From contig WTXD01000004.1 in NCBI GenBank assembly GCA_022496205.1, forward strand, positions 62,001 through 126,000: DNA of 64,000 bases. The letters are read 5' to 3'. Under the pieces are notes generated by a model that saw only the letters and a list, made by a program, of their open reading frames with translations, made no database searches and was not told where the DNA came from. The translations under genes were made by a program, and so were the position numbers. This DNA comes from Gloeopeniophorella convolvens (taxonomy: Eukaryota; Basidiomycota; Agaricomycetes; Russulales). This document shows, one piece after another, positions 34,539 to 46,603 of this stretch; positions within the stretch are counted from its first letter, which is position 1; each line of letters opens with the position of its first letter.

Positions 34539-36313
34539 TAGTTTGACTTTAGCTGTTTATAAACTTCTGCCTTTTGGCACGCACACTGCATTCGAACGTT
34601 GTTACATAATAACAGATCCGAGAATGTCCTAAGCGTTCGGCCTTCGTATCTCTATCACGGCTAACCGCGCTGGGTTGACGGTCGGGACTATCCCCTGAGC
34701 CTTAGAAGGGGTATCGCACTCTGTACAAGGGTTCAGGGAGCTGCCATGTTCTTAAAGCTCTTGCGGAGATGCTAGGCGTTCCTGGAAACCGAGCTCGCAC
34801 TAATTGAAAAGACGCACAGACATCAACGCCCTGGAATTCATTGATCGGGACGATAGATCATAGAAATTACCAGTGAGTGCAAAAGCGCAGCCCCGAAGTC
34901 GCGCAGAGCTACGTCGCGGTAGTCACGTGCTCGAACAAGACGCTCGGCTCGGGACGTGGGACGTCGAATTGCTATGCATCTTTGAGGAATAGGGTTTCTG
35001 AGCGCTCGAGGGTAGTCACAGCCACCGTGCATAAACAAAGCCAAGGGACGAATGACGCAGAAGTGCGATTGCGATCGGCTACACAAAACGCTTCCCGCTC
35101 GCGACAACAAACGTGGAGGTGATAGCGGGACATCTTATCATATGAAGAACTCAGTACGACGTCTCCATCGATATACCAACACACACATGTAGACTGGTAC
35201 GTTGCCTCGAGACCAACTGACCCTTCCCTAAGCCCGAGGTCCTACAGGGAAGCTTCTGGCGTTCCAGAGCCGGCGCACCTTCGACGGGAGATGTTGAAAG
35301 ACCCCTGAGATGCTGTGCGATGGCGGCGATCACACCCAACGGCGATCGAGGAAAGAGGCCATAATAAGTAGATATCTTTCGGGCTCTCGTATTCCAAATC
35401 TACCAAGGGCGAGCTCGCTCTTTGGAGGATCACTGAATATAGCGATCAGTCAGCGGAATATTGGGAGTGGGGCATACATACGAAGGAGGCCTGACTTCCC
35501 CAGGAGGAAATAACTAGGATTTACGTAGTACAAGGTCCAAGAGAGGCCAGTGGATGACGGAGGTGATGTCGGGAGCGCAAGCCAAATCACAGTATATATC
35601 TTAGATGATGCGATACACCTTTTCTGTGGCTACGAGACCGCGTTATCGCAGTGAGTCAATTATCCGGAGACTTCACGTAGAGAAGCTCACAAGGATTGTC
35701 AGATCGCGCGCAATTCCAATGGTTTGCCATTGAACAGCGGGAGGTTGCTGGAGTTGACCAGAGGTCTGGGGCCTGCACGGGGTGCCGGAAGACAAACGTT
35801 GCTCAAGTGGGAATCCTTAATTCCTCTGGAGCAGCCGAGAACCGAATGGAAGGCCGGATTAGCTGGTGAGATGAGGAGGTTGCATCTCGACTGGCAGGTG
35901 GGGGAGAAACCGCGGTAGCTAGCCCGGCCGTAGCTCAATTTTCCAGTCAACGCGGGCGGGCGCCGGGCGGGACTGAATGTCACGTGAACACGTCTTGTGC
36001 TTGCTAATGGCATCGCTCTCAGAGCAGTGCGTTGTTCGCGTGCGCACCTCACGCCTCCCACGCTTCCACCCCATAGCCACTGCCACGTTCGGGATTCGCA
36101 ATGCTCCAAATACATTCACTTGAAATACCTCTTATAAGTAATGGAATAAGTACACGGTCAGTTACCCAGAAGCCAGCATGACGCCATAATGGCAGTACAT
36201 GTACAGGGAATACATAAGATGAGAGCCAGGGAATAAAGTAACGATACACCAGGGAGGCGTGAATAGGTCATCAGCATCAATATCGTCGGTATCATCGTGA
36301 GGGGAGGTGATGC
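34539..36313. other. Intergenic, no gene recognised
   Basis: About 1.8 kb between GNAT paralogue 1 and the 3' end of the LPMO gene. Open frames are short and motif-free; no RNA gene or repeat was seen. Confidence 0.45.
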
Positions 36314-37464
36314 TTAAGAATGGTGGATGGCGTCGCGCAGCGCACGGAAGAAGCTAGTGCGGCGCTTGTGCCGTGTTACGGCGCCGCTACGGCGCGCGAG
36401 GGTCGTGCTTCGCTTCGCAAGCTTGCACGTCTTGCTCGAGCCAGATGCGGCAGGCTGCGCGGCTGACCCAGAGCCCGAGCTGCTGGAGGACGTCGACTTG
36501 CTGCCGCTGCTCGAGCTCGCGCTTGTCGCACCGGACGCAGGCGTCGAGGAAGCCGGCGGTCCGCCTGAAAGCGGGCTACTCGGTGCCTGCCCACCGTTCG
36601 AGGAGGCCATATCCGACTGCGATGCAAGGTTCGACACGGGCGGGCCGGGGAAGGTGTACACCTCTCCGGGGTCGTAGATGTTGGGTACGAAGATGCCAGG
36701 GTCGTTGTCACTGTACGCGCCAGGGAACGACGCGGTCTGATCGGGGGTGCCAGACTGAGAGCCACCGACGCGGATCTGCGTGCAGGATGGGTAGAATTCG
36801 GCGCCGCCCTGGGACTGCGCGAGGTGCAGCGCGATGATCTCGTGCCGGACGAGATAATCACCCGGCGAGAGCTGTGTCGGGAGCGTCAGAGTGACGGGCT
36901 TTTCGTTCACTGCGTGGGTTCTTTCAGCCCTTGCGTTCAGAAAAATGCAAGGGATGGGGACGTACTGACGTCGGCCTGGTACCAGGTCGAACCATCTGTC
37001 TTCTTGCCAATCTCGTCAATTTTAAACCACTTGGCGGTCGATCCGTTGAATTTATCGCAGGTTGAGGTATCGCAAGGGGCCATGTAGGTCATGAGCGGGC
37101 CGGTGTTATGCGGCCACTGCATCGAGGCCAGCAGTCAGCTTCCGACGCGGGAGCAAAGCTTGCGGCCACTCACATCCTCTTGACCAGGATTGCCCCAGTA
37201 GAAAGCCACGCTGGAGCCTGGATTCGCAGGAACAACCATGGTGGCGAGCTGAGCGTTCTGGCCACAGTTCATGTACGGGTTGTCGGCGCCCTTGACGGGA
37301 CCGATGTCGTCTATCTGGCGGATAGGACTATCTGATGGCTTGGCATTGGGAACGTTTCCCGTGTAGGTGGTCCCGTCAATCACGACCTTGGTGACAAAAC
37401 CGTGCGCTGAGGCAGAGGGGAGGAAGGCGAGGGCTAGGATGGGTGCAATGGCGTACGCGAACAT
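36314..37464 (-). CDS. AA9 lytic polysaccharide monooxygenase (former GH61)
   Basis: Secreted copper enzyme that oxidatively cleaves cellulose or related glucans. Three exons on the minus strand (37174-37464, 36966-37116, 36314-36909) give 345 residues. The signal peptide MFAYAIAPILALAFLPSASA ends directly before HGFV, which would place the N-terminal His of the copper histidine brace at residue 1 of the mature protein. Further family features are RQIDDIGPVKGADNPYMNCG, the second brace His in QWPHNTGPLMTYMAPC, and LSPGDYLVRHEIIALH followed by QGGAEFYPSCTQIRVGG with the axial Tyr and conserved Gln region. The AA9 domain ends around residue 245 (PGEVYTFPGPP). No CBM1 follows; instead there is a 95-residue Ser/Ala/Pro-rich linker and a basic end (KTCKLAKRS...RHKRR...). 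A TTAAATATC box lies about 90 bases upstream. Confidence 0.9.
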
Positions 37465-39574
37465 GACGGTCGTGGAAGTCGCTCGTCAAGAGCGCGCTGT
37501 AAAGAAAGAAGGTGTTTTGGTAGAGTCTGTGGGGGAGAAACGGCGGGGAAGAAGATATTTAAGGGCGCAAGGGAGAATAAAAAAACGTGGAGGGTGTCTT
37601 CCTCCCTCTGCCTCGCCCCGATCGTGTCTTGCGGCATTGTTGTCTCGCCCGGCCACGTGCAGTTGCCAGAAAGGGAAACACGCTCGGACAGGACCCGCCT
37701 TTCGATTGTCTTCACTTGACGACTCTGGTGCACCGTAAATGAGGCCCGACAATAGTTGCCCGTGTCCTCGCGTCCCTTTCTCGCCATTTTATCCCGCCAT
37801 TTTTCTCTCTGGTCCTCTCCGGCGTATCGTCCCCGAAACGAGCAATAAACTCAATCTCCAGTAAGGCACTCAGTTGCCCACCTGCGACTGCCCTGACACC
37901 TTCCCATCGAACTCGTCAAACTGTAAAGCCAACGTCCATTTGCGCACCGATCGCAGGACACGCTGCTTCCATCAAGGAACATCATTTCTCTCGTGCGGAC
38001 AACGCCGTCTATGAATTGGACACGGTCTTCTTGCGCCCCGTATTTTGTGCCTCGTGTCTGCATTGCCCCACTGCATGTGACGCCGGCGCGCCTTTTCAGA
38101 TACGGCATCTACCAACTTTGTCTTTCCTCCAAAATAATTTCACGATGGACAGTTCCATCCCTCTCTAGAACTGATGTATTTTTGGCTGAGCGCCTCGCTG
38201 TGAACTTGGACGCTCTCAACGCGTATCTGCCTTGCCTTTGCAGCTGGGTGCTCGATCGCGTGAGCTACCTCGATATCACCCATGCGCAAGACTTGCCGCG
38301 CCCCTCCGATTACGCTCGTGCCCTCGGGTGCCGTGTCGCTTTACCACTTTACCTTTCTCCCTTCAGGCGGAACGCCTCAGGAAAACTCGGTGCCGTGACC
38401 TTTACGACAGAGGAAATTTTCTGACCTCTTTTTAGTTCATAGTCGAAGCCAGGCCATGATGAGAGGCTTTGGGTGCGCTAGAATCAACGGCCTCACCAAC
38501 TCGTGATATCCATGAGCCGTTCCTGCCTCCACGGACGTCACACGTTTTGCGGCGAACGTGTGACATCCGCACACCTCACGCGCGCTTCATCCATGCTTGT
38601 GAGTGCGTGGTTCTCGTCAATGCTGACTTGTGCTCCTACAGCACGAGCAAAAGATGCGAACCTCGCATGGGCGGTATTCGTGGGCTTTGTGGCATCCACC
38701 AGCTACGCACAACCTGCGACCCACTACACCTCCCTAACATCTCTCCGTATGTGGTCCCATGTGCAACGCACCTGTTCAGTCTAACATTACACGGCTTGTA
38801 TTAGACTCGCCGAGGGCGGATCACAGGCATATATGCATTCTGTGATTCGGCATCCCATGGGTGTCGTACATACGCAACGGATGCAGGGGTGGGGACATGC
38901 GGCACCAACTTGGCCGGTCGCACATTCTGCAAGCGCCTCTATCCCTCTGCGCTCCGAGTCTCGCAAGCCCGGAGGTCCATGACCGTGATCCACGACGCCG
39001 CTCGCCATCCACATGAGAGCGCATGTGCAACGGGAGCGAGGATCAGCCGCGGGCCGCACGCGGCTGGCACCTCGATTTCCGTCGGTCGCCACCCCGCAGA
39101 ATGCTGCAGCGCGAGGCCGCCGGGAATGGAACGTGCGTGACCAAGTTTGGCGAGGCGCAGGGTCGAAGGCGGTGGCCTCGGCGTGCGCCGCCCCAAGGCA
39201 AAAAGCACCTGACGCGGGGCCGCACCACGCGCGCCGGAAGCCGGAGCACGGCGCGCGCTCCGAGCCTCCGCCGCGCTCCCCAGAACCCATCCAGATCAAT
39301 ATGATGTAGCTATTCGCGGACGTAGGAGGGCTATGCACCGCGCAAGTGCGGGGCTCGATGCCCGCGCACCCTACTTCCGGTGGATGCGAACTGGGCCGGT
39401 GCTCGGTCGCCAGGCCCGCTGACCGCGCACCGCGTGGACTCTGCTCGAGCCTCTCCGCTCAGACGCGCCTCCGACGCGCCCAGACGAGTATTTATACGCC
39501 CTCGCGATGATGCAGCGATCCTCAGACCCAGAGTCCCACCGCCCCAGTACACCCGCTCTCACTCTACAAGCACC
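37465..39574. other. Divergent intergenic region between LPMO and small secreted-protein gene
   Basis: About 2.1 kb; both neighbours point away from it, so it holds two promoters. The LPMO side has a TTAAATATC box near 37554-37562; the other side has a TATTTATA box near 39489-39496. No convincing gene was found between them. Confidence 0.45.
39489..39496 (+). promoter_or_regulatory. TATA box of the small secreted-protein gene
   Basis: TATTTATA, 79 bases or slightly more before the ATG at 39575. Sequence and spacing fit a core promoter; not experimentally supported. Confidence 0.45.
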
Positions 39575-40286
39575 ATGCAGTTCCTTGCTCTTGCCCTCGC
39601 CTTCGCTCTCCCGCTCGGCGCGCTCGCGCAGTGCAATAACCCAGAGGTCGTGTCGTCGACCTACGTCGGCGAGCACAAGAACGTGCTGCTCCAGCAGCTG
39701 TACTGCCCGGACCTGCCGCGCACCGCCGCCCAGGCCGCCGCGCAGCGCGTCGTGAAGCGCGACAACGTGTGCGGTGCGCCATGCGCGACCAACTGCTTCC
39801 CAGGCACGGCCAACGCGCCGAACGCGGGCGACTGCACCGTGATCGCGGACGCGCTGCTGTACGACTCGCAGAACGTCGGTATGTTGCTTTGAATACCTCA
39901 CACTAACCCGGACAGACACTGAGCAACTTTTGGTATAGGTGCTCTGTTCACACTGGACCCATCTGTGAGTCCTCCGCGTAGCATGAATGATCCGAGCTGA
40001 CTGGTGCGCTCGCAGGCGAACACGTCCGCCATCACGATGCAGTACCACAGCTGCTCGACCTTGATCGTCGATCAGGCCGGCGTGCCCCTGACCTACTGCC
40101 GCTCCGACTGGGTACGTCCTTGAAACGCTCGCCTTCCACTTCCATGATCCAGGCTTACGCTCCGTGATGCAGTCTTCTCTTGTCAACTGGCTCGCAAGCG
40201 ACTGCTCGCCGACCACCAACAGCGCTCACGGCGGGAACTGCGTTGCGAACGACGGGCGCTGGTTCGTGCAGGTCAACGCACCCTGA
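39575..40286 (+). CDS. Small secreted cysteine-rich protein with Kex2-like site
   Basis: Predicted extracellular protein of 179 residues, function unknown. Exons 39575-39878, 39939-39964 (26 bases), 40016-40111 and 40173-40286 join in phase. The signal peptide is MQFLALALAFALPLGALA. The mature part holds ten cysteines (QC, YC, VC, PC, NC, DC, SC, YC, DC, NC contexts), an even number consistent with five disulfides. A dibasic KR at about residues 61-62 (VVKRDNVCG) would be a Kex2-type processing site separating an N-terminal piece from a Cys-rich C-terminal domain (GAPCATNCFPGTANAP...WFVQVNAP). There is no transmembrane segment or hydrophobin Cys pattern. Effector-like or wall-associated roles are possible but not shown. 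Confidence 0.72.
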
Positions 40287-41281
40287 GCGCTGCGCCACCG
40301 CGCCACTTTTTGTCGTTGAACTCTACTACCGTAACTGCTACTGTCCCGCATGGACGGTTCGCACGGACTTAAGTTTCGCACGTACCCATGGACTTTTCGT
40401 TTTGTTCTGTGTGTTTGGACCTTCATGCACGCGCGAATGAACATGGACTTTGTTGTTATGCTAGTGCATTGTTGACTGCGTCAAAATATCGAACACACCC
40501 ATAACGGCGGAACGAGCCAAAACGACATTTCTGAAAGAGTCAGGTTGACCCATTTCTTTCCACTGTGGACAAAGCCCGTGCCACTAGGATTTCCACCTTC
40601 GGCCAGCTTTGGCGCTCGGCCGCCAAGTGACTAGCCGTACGACGCGTCCTTGATCTATCCGCGATCTTCGCCATCTAATCGCAGACTGATCCGTGAGTTC
40701 CACGTTCTGGCTCGGGGCCCCCGTTTTATGCGCAGGGCGTGCAATCGTCATCACCGGGCGCGACGCGCTGACCACCGACCGGCACAGTTCGGGGGCCAGA
40801 AGTTTGAAAAAGAATCTCTGCAATACCCTTTCAACACTATCCCAAACTCTAGCATTGCAATCTGACGATCCAACCGAAGACGGCGCGCGCAGTCCCATGC
40901 CATTCAACAGCATCCTGCCTTACACCGTACATACTTCCTCCAACCCATATATAGGAAACCTGTGTGGCGACGCAAGTGAGATGAGAACCCAATTGGAACG
41001 TAGAGAGCGACTGTATTATTGTATCTACCTATGAGTTGAGAACTAAGGTAAAATTCGCAGTGAGTGATTATGGAATGAGTGGCTATTGCTTACCCTCAGT
41101 CTTCTCTAAGTTCCGACTGAGGGAAGGAGAACGCGGACAGCGCGTGTTCAGTATTCGAGATGAGGTAAGCGAGAGTGAGGAGTCCGACTCAGCGGAACGA
41201 GTATAGTACACAACGATTCTCTTACTTACGACGATTCCAACAGCGAGATCCTCCCAGCTCACGACTCCCAGGGCTGCCCGG
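40287..41281. other. Intergenic, no gene recognised
   Basis: About 1 kb. A short inverted repeat (ACCCTCAGTC...GACTGAGGGA) occurs near 41093-41125. No coding motif was seen. Confidence 0.45.
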
Positions 41282-42040
41282 TCACAGCTTCGCTTGATGC
41301 ATCTCGTAGTGCCCCTGCGTGTGCACTCGCCTCTGCTGGGCTTGCCGGAAAGCCTGGAGATCCATGGTGACTACTTTGGCTTGTCTCGCCTCGCGGGGTT
41401 CGAGGTGAGCAAAGTGGCGTTTCCCAGCGTATTCGTGTGTCAGGTATGAGACCTCGCCGATGGTCCTGAGGCCAGTCTTCTCGGCGATGCCCTGCGAATT
41501 GCTCGCCGCCTTGCCCACGATATCCGTGAATCCCATCTTCGTGGCCTTCGCGATCGCCAGCTGCGTGATCAGAAGCAGCATCTGGCGGCCCTGGAAGCCA
41601 TCGTCGACGGCGCACGTGACAAACTCGAAGAACTTTGGCTGGTCCTTGCGCGTTGCGACGTACGCGTCGAACTTCTCCGTCAGCTTGGACAGTAGGTCGA
41701 AGACCGGCTCGAGTCCAGGTGGCGCCTCGCTCGGTGAGGGTGGCGGCTCGTATGGACCCATTAGAACGAAACAAACGAGCTTGCCGTTCACCTTGACGAT
41801 TGGCGAGAAGCCTTGCTTTGCATGACGACGCGCCGTCTCGACACTCAGAGCCATCAACGACTCTCGAACGAGTGTGGGGTGGCATTGCACGAGCTGCCGT
41901 GTCATTGGCTCGCGTTTGCAGTATACATCGACGCGCAGCTTGGCGATGGCCGCGATGTCGGCCGCATCGTTCGTCAAGAAGCTAACTCGCGCACCGGGAG
42001 TGCCGAGCTGCCTTTCAATCTTGCGGCAAAGCGCGTCCAT
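41282..42040 (-). CDS. GNAT-family acetyltransferase-like protein, paralogue 2
   Basis: Paralogue of 33662-34538 and 43787-44668. The minus-strand frame from ATG at 42038-42040 gives 252 residues: MDALCRKIERQLGTPGARVS, then FLTNDAADIAAIAKLRVDVY, EPMTRQLVQCHPTLVRESLM, KVNGKLVCFVLMGPYEPPPS, GLEPVFDLLSKLTEKFDAYV, and the GFQGRQMLLLITQLAIAKAT segment at the acetyl-CoA site, then SYLTHEYAGKRHFAHLEPRE. It ends HYEMHQAKL. Unlike the other two copies, no ATG-AG micro first exon was found. Instead an intron-like segment (GTGAGCC...GGATAG) precedes the ATG and may be a 5' UTR intron. The acetyl-CoA motif is degenerate, so catalytic activity is uncertain. Confidence 0.7.
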   Translation of the reverse strand: MDALCRKIERQLGTPGARVSFLTNDAADIAAIAKLRVDVYCKREPMTRQLVQCHPTLVRESLMALSVETARRHAKQGFSPIVKVNGKLVCFVLMGPYEPPPSPSEAPPGLEPVFDLLSKLTEKFDAYVATRKDQPKFFEFVTCAVDDGFQGRQMLLLITQLAIAKATKMGFTDIVGKAASNSQGIAEKTGLRTIGEVSYLTHEYAGKRHFAHLEPREARQAKVVTMDLQAFRQAQQRRVHTQGHYEMHQAKL

Positions 42041-43786
42041 GGTATCGTCTATCCAAAGGTTAGCAGGCTGCAGGCACCGTAGTGGAGAGATCTGCACGGG
42101 TGTGGGCTTGACCCGGCGAGTGTAAGGGGGGAAGCGGAGGCTCACCTGGCTGAAGCCTGGGTAGACAGTGGTTGAATAGTTCGGGGCCGTAAAGGCCGCT
42201 TATAGGCGTCCTCCTGTATGAGTCCACATCGTGCGTGAGCCTAGGGTAGCGACGTGACGGTAATGTGGCTAGAGACTTCCGCTTGTCGCCCCAAACGAAC
42301 TATGTAGAAATTAAGAGATCTGCTGTCAGTCGATCATCTTTAGGCTCATACGCACCTCTTGGCAACATCTTGTCCCGCACCCGTCCCTTTTCTAGGACCC
42401 GTTTACGTGCACTTCGGACCCTTGACAGCGGCCTCTTCGCGCTCACGAGCATGGAAGGTGTCAAGAGGGTTGTTTCGTCGTGCCAGGGGGGACAGAATGA
42501 TGATGAAGCCAATAATATGTGTGGCATCTGAGTGCGTTTCGGCACGAATTCCGGCTATTCGGACCCATCAACAGACTAAGTACCCGGGCTACAAAGCTCA
42601 GTATACTTACGGTCGCTGCGGCAGAGAACCTTTGGTTACCTAGTGATGTCCTCGAAGAGGCACTCGGCACACCGTCCGCCAATAGGAGCCCCAGCCCCAA
42701 GAGCCTGCGGGCGCCCGTTCGCATCGGCCAGGATGCAATGAGCTTTCAAGGCATTCATGAACACTCTAGCGTTGGAGATACATAGTCGTGATTGAATATT
42801 GGATATGAGGCGCCAGCGTAGTAGTAGATCGGCATCAACAGCGTGACCGTGGACCAGGCGAGTGTACTGTACCGGCTCTGCGCGGGCCGCGACGGAGTCG
42901 GATGCTGGGCTACCGCAGGCCACCGCCGGCGACGCCTGGCCAACTCCCTGCCAAATGTTCTATACTGTACTGCCAACAGCTTGCTCGCACTGATTTCAGG
43001 CGTCATCGACAGGTCGCGCCCCGAACTTCTGCAAGCTCACCGATCCGCTTAGGAGCGGAAGTCGCTGCCCGCATTAGCGCTGTCAGCACCCGTACACACA
43101 GGCCCCAACACGGGGACTAACGGGGACTAGCGGTGAGAGGCGGCAGTAAGTTGGCGGCGACCAGCTGTCATGTCGGTGAGTCGCCTGGCACCGGCAGCTC
43201 CGCGGGCGCAGTTTAGTGCCTTCAACATGCCTCTTACCGCTATCCTCCACCGCCGCACTCCAACGCGTAAGCAGAACAGTTCCATTGCCCCGCCAGCCGC
43301 CTGTGGACAAATCGCCACGCGGCCCTAACTTCATGATGGCGGGCCCTTCCTCTCTTGGCCCATGGTGAGCTCAACTTTGCACTGTCATGCGTTGGCAGGA
43401 CCATTGAATATGTTGTGTTTAGCCTGACTGATAATCGCGCGACGGTCGCCGGGGGCTTGACTTCTGTGCGCTGGCTTGGTGCCGGCATCCCACTTTGCTG
43501 AGTGAGTCGCCTGTCGTCGTTCTGCAGCTTCTTTTTTTTTTTGACTGGACCGGCCGTACGTGGATCGTCATGCTCTCCATAGTCGTCGGGAGGTAGGTCG
43601 GCGGTTCGTGGATCGTCTACGTCAGATCCTGGTTTGGATTTGGCGGCGAGGAGATGCTTCGAGGGCCTATCAGGCGGCGATGCACACGGATGGCTTTGAG
43701 GTACGTGCGTCTTCAGTCGCTCGATTGATAAGTACAGACCCCTCGGGCATGCTATTTTCACGTAACGTACAATATAACAATATAAT
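42041..43786. other. Intergenic between GNAT paralogues 2 and 3
   Basis: About 1.7 kb. A T run of 13 lies near 43532. A minus-strand open frame around 43240-43700 includes DDPRTADLPPDDYGEHDDPR and a Lys run but no recognised domain or good splice partners, so it is not called. Confidence 0.4.
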
Positions 43787-44668
43787 CTACAACTTTGCTC
43801 CCCTTTGTAATGCGGCATCAATCTCGCACTGAGCCCTCCAGAACGTGTCTGAATCTGAGACTTGAACTCTTGCCTGCTTGACTTCGTGGGGTCCAACACC
43901 AGCGAAGTGCCGCTTGCCGTTGTACTCGTGCGTGAGGTACGAGACCGTGCCGACCGTCTTGAATCCGTGCTTCTCGGCAATGCTTTGCGTGTGGCTAGTC
44001 GTCTTGACCACGATATCCGTGAACCCCGTTGCGTTTGCTTTCTTCATCGTCAATTGTGTCGTCAGAATCAGCGTCTGGTGTCCTTGATACCGCTCGTCAA
44101 CAGCGGAGACCATCCATTCGATGAACTTGGGTCGATCGGTCCGCGTCGCAGCGTATGCCTCGAACTGCTGCGACAGCTTGTGCAGAACGTCGTAAATCGG
44201 TTCCAATCCACGCGGCGCGGCGCTCGCCGGTGGGGCAGGTTCATAGGGGCCCGCCAGCACGAAGCTGATGATGTTGCCGCCTACTTTGACGACCGGCGAG
44301 AAGCCCCAATCAGCGCACTGGCGCGCGAGCTCGGTGCTTAAAGTTGTCATAGCCTCCCGTGTAAGCGTTGGGTCCTGCCTCATAAGCTGTCGGGTCATCG
44401 GCTCGCGCTGGCAAAACACGTCAACGAGCATCTTTGCGACTGCCGCGATGTCAGCCGGGTCGTTCGTCAGGAAGCTGACACGCGCATGAGGGATCCTGAG
44501 CTGGCTCTCCACCCTACGACAAAGGTCCTCCACTGGCAGTTGGCGGGCGGGGCTGTGATGAAGGCCATGTGCGCTAGCGCTAGGTGCCGAGGAGTGATTC
44601 GCTCGTGCTGCAGGGCTGCACGGGGGGTTAGAGCGACCGGGAGGAGCGTAGGGAAGCCTTCACCTCAT
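43787..44668 (-). CDS. GNAT-family acetyltransferase-like protein, paralogue 3
   Basis: 256 residues from exon 1 at 44664-44668 (ATG AG) and exon 2 at 43787-44552; the lengths sum to a whole number of codons. The arrangement, a five-base first exon followed by an intron, is the same as in paralogue 1. The product reads MSPARQLPVEDLCRRVESQL, then RVSFLTNDPADIAAVAKMLV, REPMTRQLMRQDPTLTREAM, KVGGNIISFVLAGPYEPAPP, GLEPIYDVLHKLSQQFEAYA, and RYQGHQTLILTTQLTMKKAN at the cofactor site, then SYLTHEYNGKRHFAGVGPHE. It ends LQRGAKL, like paralogue 1 (VIGAKL). A TATATAG box (minus strand) lies about 45 bases upstream near 44712-44718. Substrate unknown. Confidence 0.74.
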
Positions 44669-46603
44669 GATTGGAAGCAGGGACGAGAGCGTCGTGAATG
44701 TTGAGGGCGGGCTATATACCCCGAAACCATCAGGTCTGAGTTCGAATACATAACTCTCGGGGCCAGCGCTGTGAATATGTATCGCGATTTAACCCCATGC
44801 GTCATACAGACTGCTCATGCGCTCTGGCGCCGATACTTGCGCTTGCCGTGACGCATATAATTGACGGCGCTTGTAATATAGTCACGCGGCCCGGCGAGCG
44901 TTCAAAATACTGTTTCGACGAGCGCCGCTGGCGCGTCTTGATACACGGTCCTCCATAAACCAACACATCCATTGTCACTGCCTTGAAAATGAGAGCGAGG
45001 TAGTTCATCAGTTCTTGTTGATTCCAATAAGAGGGAATGAAACGCACGGGAAAGTGAGAAGCTGCGTGAAACGGCGCCTAGCGTTGTGCAGCCCATATCG
45101 CCACGGATACGATAGGTAGCTTGAGGACATCCCCAGAGTGGGTACTGAGATCGGGAGATGGTACGAATTGTCTCCAAAGCGCGAGGTGGGGGAAGGGGGT
45201 GCGCCTGCCACAGCCACGGAGGTCCTGAGTCGCGTCATTCCAGTAGAATGGCGGGGGATGATATTCCAGGATTCTATGAGGTGGGCATCATATGATAGTG
45301 CTGTTGACGAAGCTGAAGTTGAAGCTCGGAAGTCGCCAGTAAAAGTACGCTTGATTGCGGCGATATGCCAGATTCCAGAGGGAAAGTTGGTAAACAGTGA
45401 CTGGAGATTGAACTGGGCTACCGTACGGAAATTTGAAGCGCGCATGACCTCACACGAAGGTTGAGCGCAAGCACTGGCATGTCGGCGCCATCGTACGCGG
45501 GTGGAAGTGGGTGGTGAACAACGCGTACTCGAACTGGCGGGCGGCGCGGCCACTGCGCGGCGGCCGGCCACCACAGTGAGTCAGCCAATTGGGGCCTCTC
45601 TTCCCACAGTCTTCCCACCACGCGTCCGAGTCCGGCTCGGCCTCTCTCCAGAGACCACCACAGTCAACTCTCGACAACAACCGCGCGCATATTGATCAGC
45701 ACTCGACCCGGTATCTCAACGTTTAGCATATACATATCACCTGCCCTCGTTCTCAACCCCGCGCGATAGCCTCGCTCTATCGCCACGCTCAGTCTCGACC
45801 GATTTCTGCAATTCGCTACCTTCAGTCCGAATGCCTGGCTTTACCACCCTCAGCCGTTGTACCCATCCGTCTCAGTCCGCAACTCCTTTCTTTCTAGATG
45901 GCTTCTGCGCTCCATAGCTCAGGGATCCTGGACTTTCGAAGACCGGAACATCGGCCTAGGATACGCGCGCCGCCTTCTGTTTTCCACATCGCGCATCAGT
46001 AGGCCTTCTTGGGAGATCTGGAGGATAGTAGGGGTGGTCCAGGCGCTGCTGCATCCGGTACATGTAAGTGGCTGCTACGTCGGTTTCCGCCAGCGTCAAT
46101 ATACTCACATCATCGTCAGGAGGCGACCCTCGGCGGCTAGCTTATATTCACCGGGGACGCGACGCGAGTGCATCGGGCTGCATCTCAACCTCCTTTGACC
46201 CTTTTGACACCAAATGCAATGCCGGTGTCCTTTTATGACTCGGCCATTGCTCAGTGTCTCTATTGGCAAATGCTGAGTTGACCGCGCGGGCCCGAAAGGT
46301 TCTCATATTCTTGTCACTACAACTGACTAGTTGTCCCCTGGCCTACTCGTTCAACTCACAAGGACGCCACTGATCACGGAAATAATCAGTGGCGAGCGAT
46401 AGCGAGAACCCGGATTGTGGCGCAGTTACGCGTGAATATGTGGGTAAAGGTCGCCAAGCCATGGCCGCGTTTCTCCACGTCATTTAATTGTGTCTTCGGT
46501 ATTGTGTCTGCTGCGAAATTTGCTGGAAGAGGCACAGCAGCGTAGTCTCCGTTGCCGACCTTATGCCGATCGCGGAAGACAGTCGTTCCGCGATGGATAA
46601 GGT
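44669..46603. other. Intergenic, no gene recognised
   Basis: About 1.9 kb. Opposed open frames near 45008-45574 (both strands) have no recognised motif and no splice partners. A 48-base hairpin occupies 46557-46604 at its end. Confidence 0.4.

Noticed and set aside
39371..40219. Minus-strand open frame of 282 codons opposite the small secreted-protein gene
   Set aside because: The plus strand has a signal peptide, in-phase introns and a regular cysteine pattern; the minus frame crosses these introns without any motif.
39575..40286. Hydrophobin identity for the small secreted protein
   Set aside because: Hydrophobins have eight cysteines with two CC pairs; this protein has ten cysteines and no adjacent pair.
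43240..43980. Minus-strand open frame of about 245 codons with DDPRTA repeats and a Lys run
   Set aside because: It partly overlaps the GNAT gene in another frame, has no recognised domain and no supporting splice sites; the Lys run merely reflects a T13 tract.
45008..45574. Overlapping open frames on both strands, over 100 codons each
   Set aside because: No motifs on either strand, and both cannot be right; typical for GC-rich non-coding fungal DNA.
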